Assembly (NCBI RefSeq): GCF_002288635.1
Contig: NZ_NRSW01000001.1
Coordinates: 1,395,522-1,459,521, forward strand
Reading direction: 5' to 3'
Source: Mucilaginibacter sp. MD40
GTDB lineage: Bacteria; Bacteroidota; Bacteroidia; Sphingobacteriales; Sphingobacteriaceae
DNA length: 64,000 nt
Shown here: one piece after another, positions 1-9,014 of the stretch
How positions within the stretch are numbered: the first letter of the stretch is position 1
How the letters are laid out: each line of letters starts with the position of its first letter
The notes under the pieces: generated by a model
What the model saw: only the letters and a program-made list of their open reading frames with translations
Database searches by the model: none
What the model was told of the DNA's origin: nothing
Program-made: the position numbers and the translations under genes

Positions 1-187
1 CTAAATCCTCTCCAAAGGAGAGGACTTTACAAGGCTGGCGTTTTAGAACCCTCTCCTCTGGAGAGGGCAGGGTGAGGCTTCTTGGATTTGTGTTTTTATA
101 AGCCTCACCTAAATTCTCTCCAAAGGAGAGGACTTTGAAAAAGAACTAATTAGAACCCTATCCTCTGGAGAGGTTAGGGTGAGGCTT
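1..187. repeat. Tandem pair of palindromic intergenic repeats
   Basis: Two copies of one composite unit lie side by side (about 1-83 and 103-187). Each has a left palindrome (CTCTCCAAAGGAGAGG), a spacer beginning with GACTTT, and a right palindrome (CTCTCCTCTGGAGAG or TATCCTCTGGAGAGG) that leads into GGGTGAGGCTTCT. The bridge between the copies, AAGCCTCACC, is the reverse complement of the unit end, so the block can fold into nested hairpins. It sits just beyond the stop codon of the outer-membrane gene and could end transcription on both strands. Widespread palindromes of this type occur in Bacteroidota genomes (general knowledge); copy number here cannot be judged from one window. Confidence 0.75.
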
Positions 188-1327
188 CTAAAACGCTTCC
201 CCCAATCCCACATAAAAACCGCTTTGCCTGCTTTCGCCGGGGCGTTTTTCGCCAACGCCGTAGTCCATGCGTACGCTGAGGCCTTTTTGTACGTCAAAGA
301 AATAGCGCAGGCCGCCGCCATAGTTGGGTTTTAGCTGGCGGGTATCAAAGTCGGTATGGAAAACCTCGCCGGTACCGGCAAAGCCTACAATGCCAAAACG
401 CTCGGTAAAGCGGTAACGCAGTTCAGTTTGCCCGGCCAGATAATTACGGTCGCGAAAACGGCCGTTATAATAACCACGCATCATTTCGTCGCTCCCCAGG
501 GCGGGCAGCAAGTAAAAAGGCGAGGCGCTGCCCGTGAGGTTCTGGCTTTGTATGTTAAAACCTAATACCAGCTTTTTACCCAGGCTAAAGAACTGGGCCA
601 GTTCCATGTTCAGCAGGCCGCCATGGTAGCCGCTGCTGTTGCCAACACCATTCATGTAATTATAGTAGCTGGTAAACAGTGTGCCTTTGGTGGTATAGGT
701 GTTGTTATTACGGTTATCAAATATTAAGGTAGGGCCTACGTAGAGGATATTACCGCCGCTTTTGTCTTGTATGGCAGGGTCGGTGTCAAATATGCCGCCC
801 GGTTCCTTATCTGTAAAGCGGTAGTAGTAGCCGCCGCCCACCAGGCCGGCGTAAATATGGCTGCCCAGTTTCTTTTCGGCGGTAAACGTGATCCGCAGGC
901 GTTTCTGCCCTAGTCGGTCGGCATCGGCTTTGGCGGTGTTGTTGCCAATGCCATAAAAATCAAACGGAAAATTAATGTAATTAATAGCGCCGGTAAAATG
1001 GTAGCGGTTGCCGGGTGTCCAGTAGCTGCTGCTCAGGTTTAAGCGGCTTTGGCCTTTGGTAGTAATGGTAGCGTAGGCGAATATGTTAGATACGCGGGTG
1101 TACCGGCTGGCCGTATCGGTATAAAACGAGTAGAGGCCCGAGCCGCCTATTTCTAAACCGGTTTCGGGTGCCGAGCTTAGCACGGGCAGCAACACAAAAC
1201 TGGGGCGGCGGGAGGTATCTCTCTCAAAATACATGCGCCTAATAAATTTGGGTAGCAGGTGGGTTTGAGCGAAGGCCGGGGCAAAAAATAATAGGAAGAG
1301 CGCTATAAGGGTAAGATGTTTTTTCAT
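188..1327 (-). CDS. Omp85/BamA-type surface antigen outer-membrane protein
   Basis: About 379 residues. An N-terminal signal peptide (MKKHLTLIALFLLFFAPAFAQ) is followed by a barrel-like sequence rich in alternating aromatic and polar residues and glycine turns, with the typical entry segment FVLLPVLSSAPETGLEIGG and a closing aromatic strand ending in F. This matches the C-terminal 'surface antigen' barrel of the Omp85 superfamily, without POTRA domains, so it is shorter than BamA (about 800 residues) or TamA. It should sit in the outer membrane; substrate unknown. I chose the ATG at 1327 because the signal peptide begins there; five codons upstream a TTG is also in frame. It is divergent from the deoxyhypusine synthase-like gene. 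Confidence 0.8.
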   Translation of the reverse strand: MKKHLTLIALFLLFFAPAFAQTHLLPKFIRRMYFERDTSRRPSFVLLPVLSSAPETGLEIGGSGLYSFYTDTASRYTRVSNIFAYATITTKGQSRLNLSSSYWTPGNRYHFTGAINYINFPFDFYGIGNNTAKADADRLGQKRLRITFTAEKKLGSHIYAGLVGGGYYYRFTDKEPGGIFDTDPAIQDKSGGNILYVGPTLIFDNRNNNTYTTKGTLFTSYYNYMNGVGNSSGYHGGLLNMELAQFFSLGKKLVLGFNIQSQNLTGSASPFYLLPALGSDEMMRGYYNGRFRDRNYLAGQTELRYRFTERFGIVGFAGTGEVFHTDFDTRQLKPNYGGGLRYFFDVQKGLSVRMDYGVGEKRPGESRQSGFYVGLGEAF

Positions 1328-1408
1328 GTGGTATAATGCCAAAGGTAAATGTTAAGGCATTGTTTTACCCGAATTTGTAATTTAAAATTCTGGTGTGCGC
1401 AAAATAGC

Positions 1409-1416
1409 TACTTTTG
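1409..1416 (+). promoter_or_regulatory. Candidate -7 promoter box (TACTTTTG)
   Basis: TACTTTTG fits the Bacteroidota housekeeping sigma -7 consensus TAnnTTTG and ends 23 bases before the start codon of the deoxyhypusine synthase-like gene. A convincing -33 TTTG at the standard spacing is not obvious, so this rests on one box. Confidence 0.5.
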
Positions 1417-1439
1417 CAAAATAATTTAGAGCAATAAAA

Positions 1440-2420
1440 ATGAGTACATCAAAAGGCCCTATTTCTCAGTTTATTGAGAAAAACTACCTGCATTTTAACG
1501 CAGCAGCTTTGGTTGATGCAGCCAAAGGTTACGAAACCCACCTTACCGAAGGTGGCAAAATGATGGTGACACTTGCGGGTGCCATGAGCACTGCCGAGTT
1601 AGGTATTTCGCTTGCCGAAATGATACGCCAGGGCAAAATCGACATTATATCATGCACAGGAGCCAACCTCGAGGAAGATATCATGAACCTGGTGGCGCAC
1701 TCGCACTACAAACGTGTTCCAAACTACCGCGATTTGAGTCCGCAGGATGAGTGGGATCTGTTAGAGAACCACTACAACCGCGTAACCGATACCTGTATAC
1801 CCGAAGAAGAAGCTTTTCGCCGTTTGCAAAAGCATATCCATAAAATATGGAAAGATGCTGACGATGCAGGTGAGCGTTATTTCCCGCATGAGTATATGTA
1901 TAAGATATTGTTGAGCGGCGAACTGGAGCAGTACTACGAGATAGACCCTAAAAACTCATGGATGCTGGCCGCTGCCGAGCGTAACCTGCCAATTGTGGTA
2001 CCGGGATGGGAAGATTCAACCATGGGTAACATCTTCGCTTCATACGTGATCAAGGGCGAACTTAAAGCTTCGACCATGAAAAGCGGTATCGAATACATGG
2101 CATGGCTGGCTGATTGGTATGTGAAAAACTCGGAAGGGAAGGGGATAGGTTTCTTCCAGATAGGCGGTGGTATTGCCGGTGATTTCCCTATTTGCGTAGT
2201 ACCAATGCTTTACCAGGATATGGAAATGGAGAACATCCCGTTCTGGAGCTATTTCTGCCAGATATCTGATTCAACTACATCTTATGGTTCTTATTCAGGC
2301 GCGGTGCCTAATGAGAAAATTACCTGGGGCAAGCTGGATATAGATACCCCTAAATTTATTGTAGAAAGTGATGCTACCATTGTAGCGCCATTGATATTCG
2401 CCTGGATATTGGGCCAATAA
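1440..2420 (+). CDS. Deoxyhypusine synthase-family protein
   Basis: 326 residues, the normal length of bacterial deoxyhypusine synthase-like proteins. The NAD-binding segments are visible: VTLAGAMSTAELG (about 44-56), SCTGANLEED (about 72-81), and QIGGGIAGDFPICV (about 241-254). The lysine that forms the covalent imine intermediate in deoxyhypusine/homospermidine synthases lies in a WGK motif and is kept here (Lys about 298, TWGKLDID). The family transfers the aminobutyl group of spermidine. Bacteria lack eIF5A, so the likely role is in polyamine metabolism (homospermidine or related), but the acceptor cannot be read from sequence. Cytoplasmic. A strong hairpin terminator follows, so this is a single-gene transcript. 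Confidence 0.85.
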   Translation: MSTSKGPISQFIEKNYLHFNAAALVDAAKGYETHLTEGGKMMVTLAGAMSTAELGISLAEMIRQGKIDIISCTGANLEEDIMNLVAHSHYKRVPNYRDLSPQDEWDLLENHYNRVTDTCIPEEEAFRRLQKHIHKIWKDADDAGERYFPHEYMYKILLSGELEQYYEIDPKNSWMLAAAERNLPIVVPGWEDSTMGNIFASYVIKGELKASTMKSGIEYMAWLADWYVKNSEGKGIGFFQIGGGIAGDFPICVVPMLYQDMEMENIPFWSYFCQISDSTTSYGSYSGAVPNEKITWGKLDIDTPKFIVESDATIVAPLIFAWILGQ

Positions 2421-2442
2421 TTAGAACGATTCGTATCTGATA

Positions 2443-2479
2443 CAACAAAGCCCTTAAATTTTAAGGGCTTTGTTGTTTT
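2443..2479 (+). terminator. Rho-independent terminator
   Basis: A 15-bp perfect stem (CAACAAAGCCCTTAA / TTAAGGGCTTTGTTG, 2443-2457 with 2461-2475) is followed by TTTT. It lies 22 bases after the stop codon of the deoxyhypusine synthase-like gene. Confidence 0.9.
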
Positions 2480-2520
2480 AAGGCTATCCTATAGATAATA
2501 TTCAGACGGCTTTTGCGGTG

Positions 2521-2574
2521 TTCCAAAAGCGTTCCGTTACAGTTTCCAAAAGCGTTCCGCACGGAACGCTTTTG
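2521..2574. repeat. Direct plus inverted repeat of TTCCAAAAGCGTTCCG
   Basis: TTCCAAAAGCGTTCCG occurs at 2521-2536 and again at 2544-2559, and CGGAACGCTTTTG at 2562-2574 is the exact reverse complement of the last 13 bases. The second and third copies form a perfect 13-bp hairpin with a 2-base gap. It does not run into a T tract, so it is more likely a repeat element or operator-like site than a simple terminator. Confidence 0.75.
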
Positions 2575-3022
2575 ACTTTTAGTTAAGGGCTTATTTATTA
2601 GGCGTTTACAGCAGCTACTTGTAGCCGGCCTTACGTTATATGCGCGTTTAGTTGTCTGTTAATTTATTAGTATTCAATATGTTCCGTTTGTCCCATTTTT
2701 CTATAGTACTTTAGTGGAACGCCGGTAAGTGCGGGGGATGAATTTGCCTTCGATCATCACAAAAGCTAAAACTAAACAAGGCTTATCAGGTTATTTACCG
2801 GGCTTTTGGGTATACCAACAAGGAGCGACCAAATCGCTTTACAGATATTAAAAGAATTATTTATTTAAAAAAATGCTTCTGACCATCATTTTTTTTGTTC
2901 TAAATCAATGGAATATCAAAAAAGCCATTTAAGCAAGTTTCAGGCGGTTTTCAGTTCAATTTAGAACGATTATAAATTAGATATTGGTGTCATTATATTG
3001 TCAGCGATAGTGTATAAAGTTA

Positions 3023-3030
3023 TACTTTTG
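3023..3030 (+). promoter_or_regulatory. Candidate -7 promoter box upstream of actA
   Basis: TACTTTTG matches the Bacteroidota TAnnTTTG -7 consensus. It lies 83 bases before the actA ATG. A possible -33 TTG is at 2998-3000, though its spacing is a few bases longer than ideal. This is the only box of this type seen before the whole respiratory operon. Confidence 0.45.
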
Positions 3031-3112
3031 TGCCTGAAAAAGTGGCTAAAACATACATCAACACTACGGTTTAACACTTAAAATAAAAACTTATTTAGCA
3101 TAAATACACTTT

Positions 3113-4393
3113 ATGAGAAATATCTCATTGATTCTTAAACAGTTTTCAAGGTCGGTTTTACTGGTTGCCGGTTTGGCTGTTTGTGGGTTTAGCGCCCATG
3201 CACAGGCAGATGCCGCCAAAGGTGAAGCTTTATTCAAGGCCAAATGTACGGCATGTCATAAAATTGATGTGCGTATGACCGGCCCGGCCTTAGGTCCGCA
3301 GCTTACTCAGGAAACCGATGACGCTTATCTTACCAAGTGGATTCAGAATAACCAGGCGTTAATCGCTGCAAAAAATCCAAAAGCGTTAAAGATCTACAAC
3401 GAGTTTAACCAGGCCGGCATGACCGTGTTCTCTGAGTTAAGCGATGCCGATGTAGGTAACATTATTACCTATGTACGCACCGAGTGGAAAAAAATGCAGG
3501 ATGAGAAAGCGAAAGCTCCTGCCGGTGGTAGCGCAACTACAGAAGATCAGGGCCCAAGCTCGGTGATCATCTGGGGTTTACTGGGTGTTATCGTTATCGC
3601 TTTCATCGTTATCCTTGTTTTAAACAAAGTTATCGCAACTCTTGAGCGTTTATTGCTTAACAAAGGCGGTGTAGCTTTAATTGAAGAAAGCGAAGATGAT
3701 GAAGCGGCTAAAGCAAAAGCTAACCGCGCGGAAGTATTCAAAAAGCTGATCAAGAATAAGAAACTGGTATTCTTTGTAGTGCTTTGCGGTACCATCGCTT
3801 TAGGTAGCTGGCAGTGGGTAACCATGTGGAATACCAACGTACACCAGGGTTATCAGCCGGTGCAGCCTATTAAATACTCTCACGAGTTGCACGCTGGTGC
3901 CATGAAGATCGAGTGCCAGTATTGCCACGTAGCGGCTTTCAAAGGTAAAAACGCTTCGATCCCGTCATTGAACATCTGTATGAACTGCCACAAATCAGTT
4001 AAAACAGAATCGCCTGAGATCCACAAGATCTATGACGCGCTGGGTTATGATCCTAATACAGCTAAATACGATAGCACTAAAGCTAAACCAATACAGTGGG
4101 TACGTATACACAACCTGCCGGACCTGGCTTACTTTAACCACTCACAACACGTTAAGGTTGGTGGTATCAAATGCCAAACCTGCCACGGCCAGGTACAGGA
4201 GATGAAAGAGGTTTACCAATACTCTCCGCTTACCATGAAGTGGTGTATACAGTGCCACAGACGTACCGAAGTTAACGGTAAAGGTAACGCTTACTATGAC
4301 AGCATACTTGCCGCTCATGACAAGATCAAGAAAGGCGAAAAAGTTACCGCGGCCGTATTAGGTGGTATCGAGTGCGCTAAGTGCCATTATTAA
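3113..4393 (+). CDS. actA: Alternative complex III subunit A, multihaem cytochrome c with fused N-terminal monohaem domain
   Basis: 426 residues. A signal peptide (to about residue 30, AHAQ) precedes a monohaem cytochrome c domain: CTACH at 45-49, candidate axial Met103 in QAGM. A transmembrane helix follows at about 151-172 (VIIWGLLGVI...) and a second at about 218-236, then a periplasmic pentahaem domain with CxxCH at 268-272, 289-293, 354-358, 378-382 and 421-425. That makes six haem c sites. The C-terminal half is the usual ActA; the N-terminal cytochrome c is an added fusion, probably an electron exit toward the oxidase. It is the first gene of the actABCDEF-cox cluster; actB starts 38 bases downstream. 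Confidence 0.93.
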   Translation: MRNISLILKQFSRSVLLVAGLAVCGFSAHAQADAAKGEALFKAKCTACHKIDVRMTGPALGPQLTQETDDAYLTKWIQNNQALIAAKNPKALKIYNEFNQAGMTVFSELSDADVGNIITYVRTEWKKMQDEKAKAPAGGSATTEDQGPSSVIIWGLLGVIVIAFIVILVLNKVIATLERLLLNKGGVALIEESEDDEAAKAKANRAEVFKKLIKNKKLVFFVVLCGTIALGSWQWVTMWNTNVHQGYQPVQPIKYSHELHAGAMKIECQYCHVAAFKGKNASIPSLNICMNCHKSVKTESPEIHKIYDALGYDPNTAKYDSTKAKPIQWVRIHNLPDLAYFNHSQHVKVGGIKCQTCHGQVQEMKEVYQYSPLTMKWCIQCHRRTEVNGKGNAYYDSILAAHDKIKKGEKVTAAVLGGIECAKCHY

Positions 4394-4431
4394 TTCATCA
4401 AGAACGTAGCATTACAGTTTATATAACGTAA

Positions 4432-7400
4432 ATGGATAGCAATAAAAAATACTGGAAAGGTTTAGAAGAACTAAACAATACACCAGAATTTGTTGAGAAA
4501 AACAGACACGAATTTGCCGAGCCCATTCCTATCGAGGAAGTGCTGAGCGGTGGTGGCTTATCAGCCAAAACCCCTCGCCGCGATTTCCTGAAGGCATTAG
4601 GCTTTGGTGTGGGTGCGGTTACTTTAGCGGCTTGCCAAAAAGTACCTGTACACAAATCCATCCCATACTTAATTAAACCAGAAGAGGTAACTCCGGGTGT
4701 AGCCAACTACTATACCTCTACTTTTGAAGGTAACGCCATCCTGGTTAAAACACGTGAAGGTCGCCCTATTAAAGTAGAAGGTAACCCGAATGACCTGTTA
4801 TCAAAAGGCGGTTTGAGCGCCCAGGCACAGGCTTCAGTACTTGACCTTTATGATAATACCCGTGTGCAGGACCCTATGATGGATGGTTCTACAACAGGTT
4901 GGGCACAGGTTGATGCTTTTGTAAAAAGCGAGCTTGCAGCTATTGCGGCTGCCGGTAAAACCATCAGCATTGTATCGGCTACCAAATCAAGCCCGTCTAC
5001 ACAGGCTGTTATTGCTGATTTCATTACCAAATACCCTACCGCTAAGCATGTAACTTATGACGCGGTATCTTACACTGGTATCATTAAAGCTAACCAAAAC
5101 AGCTTTGGTAAAGCGGTATTGCCTCATTACAATTTTGATAAAGCTGACGTGATTGTAAGCTTCGGCGCTGATTTTCTGGGTACCTGGATCTCTGGCGAAG
5201 AGTTTACACGCCAATATGTATCTAACAGGAACGGCAAATCTCTTGAAGAGAAAAAAATGTCGCGCCACATACAATTTGAGAGCGGCATGAGCATGACCGG
5301 TACTAACGCCGATGCCCGTATCGCTATAAAACCTTCAGAAGAAGGCTTGGCACTGGTTAACCTGTACAACGCTATCAGCGGTACTACTTTACCAGGCTCT
5401 AAAAAATTAACTACTCCTAATGCCGATAAGGTAATTACACTTGTAGCAAAAGAATTGCTTGCTGCCAAAGGCCGCGCGTTAGTTGTTTGCGGTTCAAATG
5501 ATGTAGCTACACAGGTGCTGGTAAATGCTATTAACTCACTGTTAGGCAGCTACGGTACTACTATTGACCTGGATAACCCATCTCGCCAGTACGCTGGTAA
5601 CGATAGCGATATTGTTGACTTTATTGCTGCAGCAAAACGCGGCGATGTAGGTGCGGCAATATTCCTGGATGCTAACCCGGCTTATGACTACCATTCTGCA
5701 GATGCGGTTAAAGAGGCCTTAAAGAAAGTTCGTTTAAAAGTATCTTTCTCAGACCATGCTGATGAAACTGCAGCGCTTTGTAATGTAGTTGCGCCTAATC
5801 ACCATTACCTGGAATCATGGGGTGATGATAGCGTAATTGAAGGATATTACACCGTAATGCAGCCGGCTATTAACCCGGTATACAATACCCGCCAGGCCGA
5901 AACCAGCTTATTGATCTGGAGCGACAACGCGGTTAAAGATTACTACACTTACGTTAGAAATAACTGGAATACTAAATTATTGGCTATCGGCGGCCTTTCT
6001 GGCCAGGCTGGTTGGGAAACACTTTTACAAACAGGTTTTGTAAAAGCTGCTCCTAAAACAGCTGGTACCTATAGCTTTAACCTTGACCTGAACGCGGTTG
6101 CTCAAACCATTTTGAGCCAAAGCGCTAAACTGGCCGAAGGTGTAAGTGTTGACGGTAAGAAATTTGAATTACAGGTTTACCAGAATAACGCTATGCGCGA
6201 TGGTAAACGTGCCAATAACCCATGGTTACAGGAGCTTCCTGATCCGGTATCTAAAGTTACCTGGGATAACTTTGTGGCCATGTCTGCCACAGATGTTAAA
6301 AAATTAGGTTTGGATGAGTTTGGCGTAGTAAAAGTAACTGCTAATGGTTATACTGTTGAACTGCCTGTACTTTCACAACCGGGTCAGGCACAGGGTACTA
6401 TATCTATAGCTGTAGGTTACGGCCGTACAGCAGCGGGTAAAGTAGGTAACAACGTAGGGAAAAACGCTTATCCGTTCTACAGCTTCCGTAATGGTACGTT
6501 CCAAACTACCGCGCAGGCTGCTTTAGAGGTAACCGGCGATGTGTTCCCGTTATCACAAACACAAACACACCACTCATACGAAGGCCGTAACGTTATCCGC
6601 GAAACTTCTTTCGCTGAATACAAAAAGAACCCTGCTTCGGGCAAACACGAAGAAGGCGAACACAAGAAATACGACCTTTGGGAAAATACCAATAACGACC
6701 GCATCCACGCGCGCCCTGTTTATGACTGGGTAATGGCTATTGACCTGAATGCTTGTACCGGTTGCGGTGCCTGCGTTGTAGCTTGTAGCGCCGAAAATAA
6801 CGTGCCTGTTGTTGGTAAAGAAGAAGTAGGCCGCCGTCGTGAGATGCACTGGATACGTATTGACCGCTATTATAGCTTTAATAACGACAGTGTGCATGGT
6901 GGTGTAACTAAAGAGAAAGAAATTGACAAGCTGGACAACTATGATAACGTTACTGTTGTTCACCAGCCAATGCTTTGCCAGCACTGCGACCACGCACCTT
7001 GCGAAACGGTGTGCCCGGTATTAGCAACTGTACACTCATCAGAAGGCTTAAACCAAATGGCTTATAACCGTTGCGTAGGTACACGTTATTGCGCTAACAA
7101 CTGCCCATATAAAGTACGCCGCTTTAACTGGTTTAACTACTGGAACGATTCTCGTTTTGATAACTACCTGAACAATGAGCATACTCAATTGGTGTTAAAC
7201 CCTGATGTTACTACACGTTTCCGTGGGGTAATGGAAAAATGCTCAATGTGCGTACAACGTATACAGGCAGGTAAGCTGAAAGCTAAAATGGAGAAACGTC
7301 CGCTGCAGGATGGTGAAATTAAAATGGCTTGCCAGCAAACCTGCTCGGCTAATGCTATCATCTTCGGTAACAGGAATGACAAAAACTCTGAAGTGTACAA

Positions 7401-7512
7401 AGCACTGCAAAGCGAAAGAACATACTATGTACTTGAAGAGCTTAACGTACAACCGGGTATTGGTTACCAGGTAAAAGTTAGAAACACCGGAACTGAAACA
7501 ACATTGGCTTAA
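4432..7512 (+). CDS. actB: Alternative complex III subunit B, molybdopterin oxidoreductase-like/iron-sulfur protein
   Basis: 1026 residues. A twin-arginine signal (RRDFLKALGFG, Arg49-Arg50) leads to the periplasmic side. Residues about 75-720 have a molybdopterin-oxidoreductase-like fold; in known alternative complex III this domain carries no cofactor (family knowledge). The C-terminal part is a ferredoxin-like domain with four cysteine clusters: CTGCGACVVAC (775-785), CQHCDHAPCETVCP (about 850), CVGTRYCANNCP (about 880), and CSMC...CQQTC (about 937 and 965). The ferredoxin passes electrons from the quinol site in ActC to the haems of ActA/ActE. This is the family's usual length. Confidence 0.95.
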   Translation: MDSNKKYWKGLEELNNTPEFVEKNRHEFAEPIPIEEVLSGGGLSAKTPRRDFLKALGFGVGAVTLAACQKVPVHKSIPYLIKPEEVTPGVANYYTSTFEGNAILVKTREGRPIKVEGNPNDLLSKGGLSAQAQASVLDLYDNTRVQDPMMDGSTTGWAQVDAFVKSELAAIAAAGKTISIVSATKSSPSTQAVIADFITKYPTAKHVTYDAVSYTGIIKANQNSFGKAVLPHYNFDKADVIVSFGADFLGTWISGEEFTRQYVSNRNGKSLEEKKMSRHIQFESGMSMTGTNADARIAIKPSEEGLALVNLYNAISGTTLPGSKKLTTPNADKVITLVAKELLAAKGRALVVCGSNDVATQVLVNAINSLLGSYGTTIDLDNPSRQYAGNDSDIVDFIAAAKRGDVGAAIFLDANPAYDYHSADAVKEALKKVRLKVSFSDHADETAALCNVVAPNHHYLESWGDDSVIEGYYTVMQPAINPVYNTRQAETSLLIWSDNAVKDYYTYVRNNWNTKLLAIGGLSGQAGWETLLQTGFVKAAPKTAGTYSFNLDLNAVAQTILSQSAKLAEGVSVDGKKFELQVYQNNAMRDGKRANNPWLQELPDPVSKVTWDNFVAMSATDVKKLGLDEFGVVKVTANGYTVELPVLSQPGQAQGTISIAVGYGRTAAGKVGNNVGKNAYPFYSFRNGTFQTTAQAALEVTGDVFPLSQTQTHHSYEGRNVIRETSFAEYKKNPASGKHEEGEHKKYDLWENTNNDRIHARPVYDWVMAIDLNACTGCGACVVACSAENNVPVVGKEEVGRRREMHWIRIDRYYSFNNDSVHGGVTKEKEIDKLDNYDNVTVVHQPMLCQHCDHAPCETVCPVLATVHSSEGLNQMAYNRCVGTRYCANNCPYKVRRFNWFNYWNDSRFDNYLNNEHTQLVLNPDVTTRFRGVMEKCSMCVQRIQAGKLKAKMEKRPLQDGEIKMACQQTCSANAIIFGNRNDKNSEVYKALQSERTYYVLEELNVQPGIGYQVKVRNTGTETTLA

Positions 7513-7539
7513 ATTTTACAACGAGATATATCATAACAT

Positions 7540-9012
7540 ATGGCTCATCATCATGAATCGATAATCAGGGAACCGTTAATGACAGGCAAGGACATGACCT
7601 ATGCCCGTATCACTAACGAGATTTTGTTACCTGTAGAGAATAAACCAAACAAAGCCTGGTGGATCGGCTTCGTAGTATCTGCATTAGGCGCTTTGTTATG
7701 GGTAGTATCCATCAGCTTAACCTTTTGGTATGGTTTGGGCGAGTGGGGCTTAAACAAAACTGTAGGCTGGGCATGGGACATCACCGGTTTCGTATGGTGG
7801 GTAGGTATCGGTCACGCCGGTACGCTTATCTCGGCGGTGTTATTGATCTTCGGCCAAAACTGGCGTAACTCTATTAACCGTTCTGCCGAGGCGATGACCA
7901 TCTTCGCGGTAATTTGCGCCGCCACATACATTGTAGCGCACATGGGCCGCCCCTGGTTAGCTTACTTTACCTTACCACTGCCAAACCAGTACGGTTCACT
8001 TTGGGTAAACTGGAACTCGGCGCTGATGATGGACGTGTTCGCGATCTCAACATACTTCTCCGTATCATTATTATTCTGGTATACTGGTTTGTTGCCTGAT
8101 ATCGCTTCTATCCGCGACCGCGCTAAAGGCTTACGTCGCCGTATATATTCTATACTGTCATTCGGCTGGACAGGTTCATTAAAAACCTGGCAGCGTTTCG
8201 AGACCGTGTCATTGATCCTGGCCGGTATCTCTACCCCATTGGTACTTTCGGTACACACCATCGTATCTTTCGACTTTGCTACATCACTGGAACCAGGATG
8301 GCACACTACCATCTTCCCTCCATACTTCGTTGCGGGTGCTATCTTCTCAGGTTTCGCTATGGTGCAAACCCTGTTACTGGTAACCCGTAAAGTATTAGGC
8401 CTGGAGAACTATATCACCATGTTCCACATCGAATCGATGAATAAGATCATCATGCTTACCGGTTCAATTGTGGGTGTGGCTTACATCACCGAGTTCTTTA
8501 TTGCATGGTACTCACAGGTTGAGTACGAGCAATACGCTTTCATTAACCGTGCAACCGGTCCGTACTGGTGGGCGTACTGGAGCATGATGAGCTGTAACGT
8601 AATTTCTCCTCAGCTTTTCTGGTCAAGCAAGCTGCGCAGAAGCATTCCATTCTCATGGGCGCTTTCAATTGTGGTAAACATCGGTATGTGGTTTGAGCGT
8701 TTCGTAATTATCGTAACCTCACTACACCGCGACTATATCCCTTCAAGCTGGGCTATGTTCTATCCAACCTGGGTTGACGTAGGCGTATTCATTGGTTCAA
8801 TAGGCGTGTTCTTCACCCTGTTCCTGTTGTTCATCCGCGTATTGCCTTCAGTAGCTATCGCCGAGGTGAAACTGTTGCTGAAAACTGCAAGTGAGCAGGC
8901 TAAAATGAAACAGATAAAAGAAGGTCACCTGGAACCTGCTGAAGTTCAGTATTACAAAGAGTCGTTAACCAAGTATGACAGCGTTGATATGGCTGACTAC
9001 GAAAAAGTATAA
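7540..9012 (+). CDS. actC: Alternative complex III subunit C, NrfD/PsrC-like quinol-oxidising membrane subunit
   Basis: 490 residues with a short hydrophilic N terminus, then about ten hydrophobic segments (first at about 45-70, last at about 415-440), the NrfD/PsrC pattern. Conserved family features such as WVGIGHAGTLISA (about 87-99) and SVHTIVSFDFA are present. It binds menaquinol and is the main membrane quinol-oxidising subunit of alternative complex III; proton transfer through its helix bundle has been proposed for the family. The C-terminal tail (about 450-490) is charged and cytoplasmic. Spacing to actD is 2 bases, which points to coupled translation. Confidence 0.95.
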   Translation: MAHHHESIIREPLMTGKDMTYARITNEILLPVENKPNKAWWIGFVVSALGALLWVVSISLTFWYGLGEWGLNKTVGWAWDITGFVWWVGIGHAGTLISAVLLIFGQNWRNSINRSAEAMTIFAVICAATYIVAHMGRPWLAYFTLPLPNQYGSLWVNWNSALMMDVFAISTYFSVSLLFWYTGLLPDIASIRDRAKGLRRRIYSILSFGWTGSLKTWQRFETVSLILAGISTPLVLSVHTIVSFDFATSLEPGWHTTIFPPYFVAGAIFSGFAMVQTLLLVTRKVLGLENYITMFHIESMNKIIMLTGSIVGVAYITEFFIAWYSQVEYEQYAFINRATGPYWWAYWSMMSCNVISPQLFWSSKLRRSIPFSWALSIVVNIGMWFERFVIIVTSLHRDYIPSSWAMFYPTWVDVGVFIGSIGVFFTLFLLFIRVLPSVAIAEVKLLLKTASEQAKMKQIKEGHLEPAEVQYYKESLTKYDSVDMADYEKV

Positions 9013-9014
9013 TC

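Larger units (their letters stand above)
2480..3112. other. Long non-coding gap upstream of the respiratory cluster
   Basis: No credible gene is visible. The gap holds a triple repeat of a 13-16 bp word at 2521-2574 (listed separately), AT-rich sequence around 2840-2900, and a candidate -7 box at 3023-3030. The length suggests a leader or control region for the respiratory operon, but no known riboswitch fold is recognised. Confidence 0.5.

Noticed and set aside
1..187. Possible CRISPR array
   Set aside because: Only two units exist, they are palindromic in themselves and the spacing sequence is similar rather than unique.
109..565. Short frames opposite and beside the Omp85-type gene
   Set aside because: They overlap the barrel gene in other frames, have poor composition and no start context; they are shadows.
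3001..3112. Riboswitch before actA
   Set aside because: No conserved riboswitch core is recognisable; only a promoter-like box is supported.
6574..6993. 139-residue minus-strand frame inside actB
   Set aside because: It lies within the ferredoxin-linking part of actB, whose frame is strongly supported by cysteine motifs.
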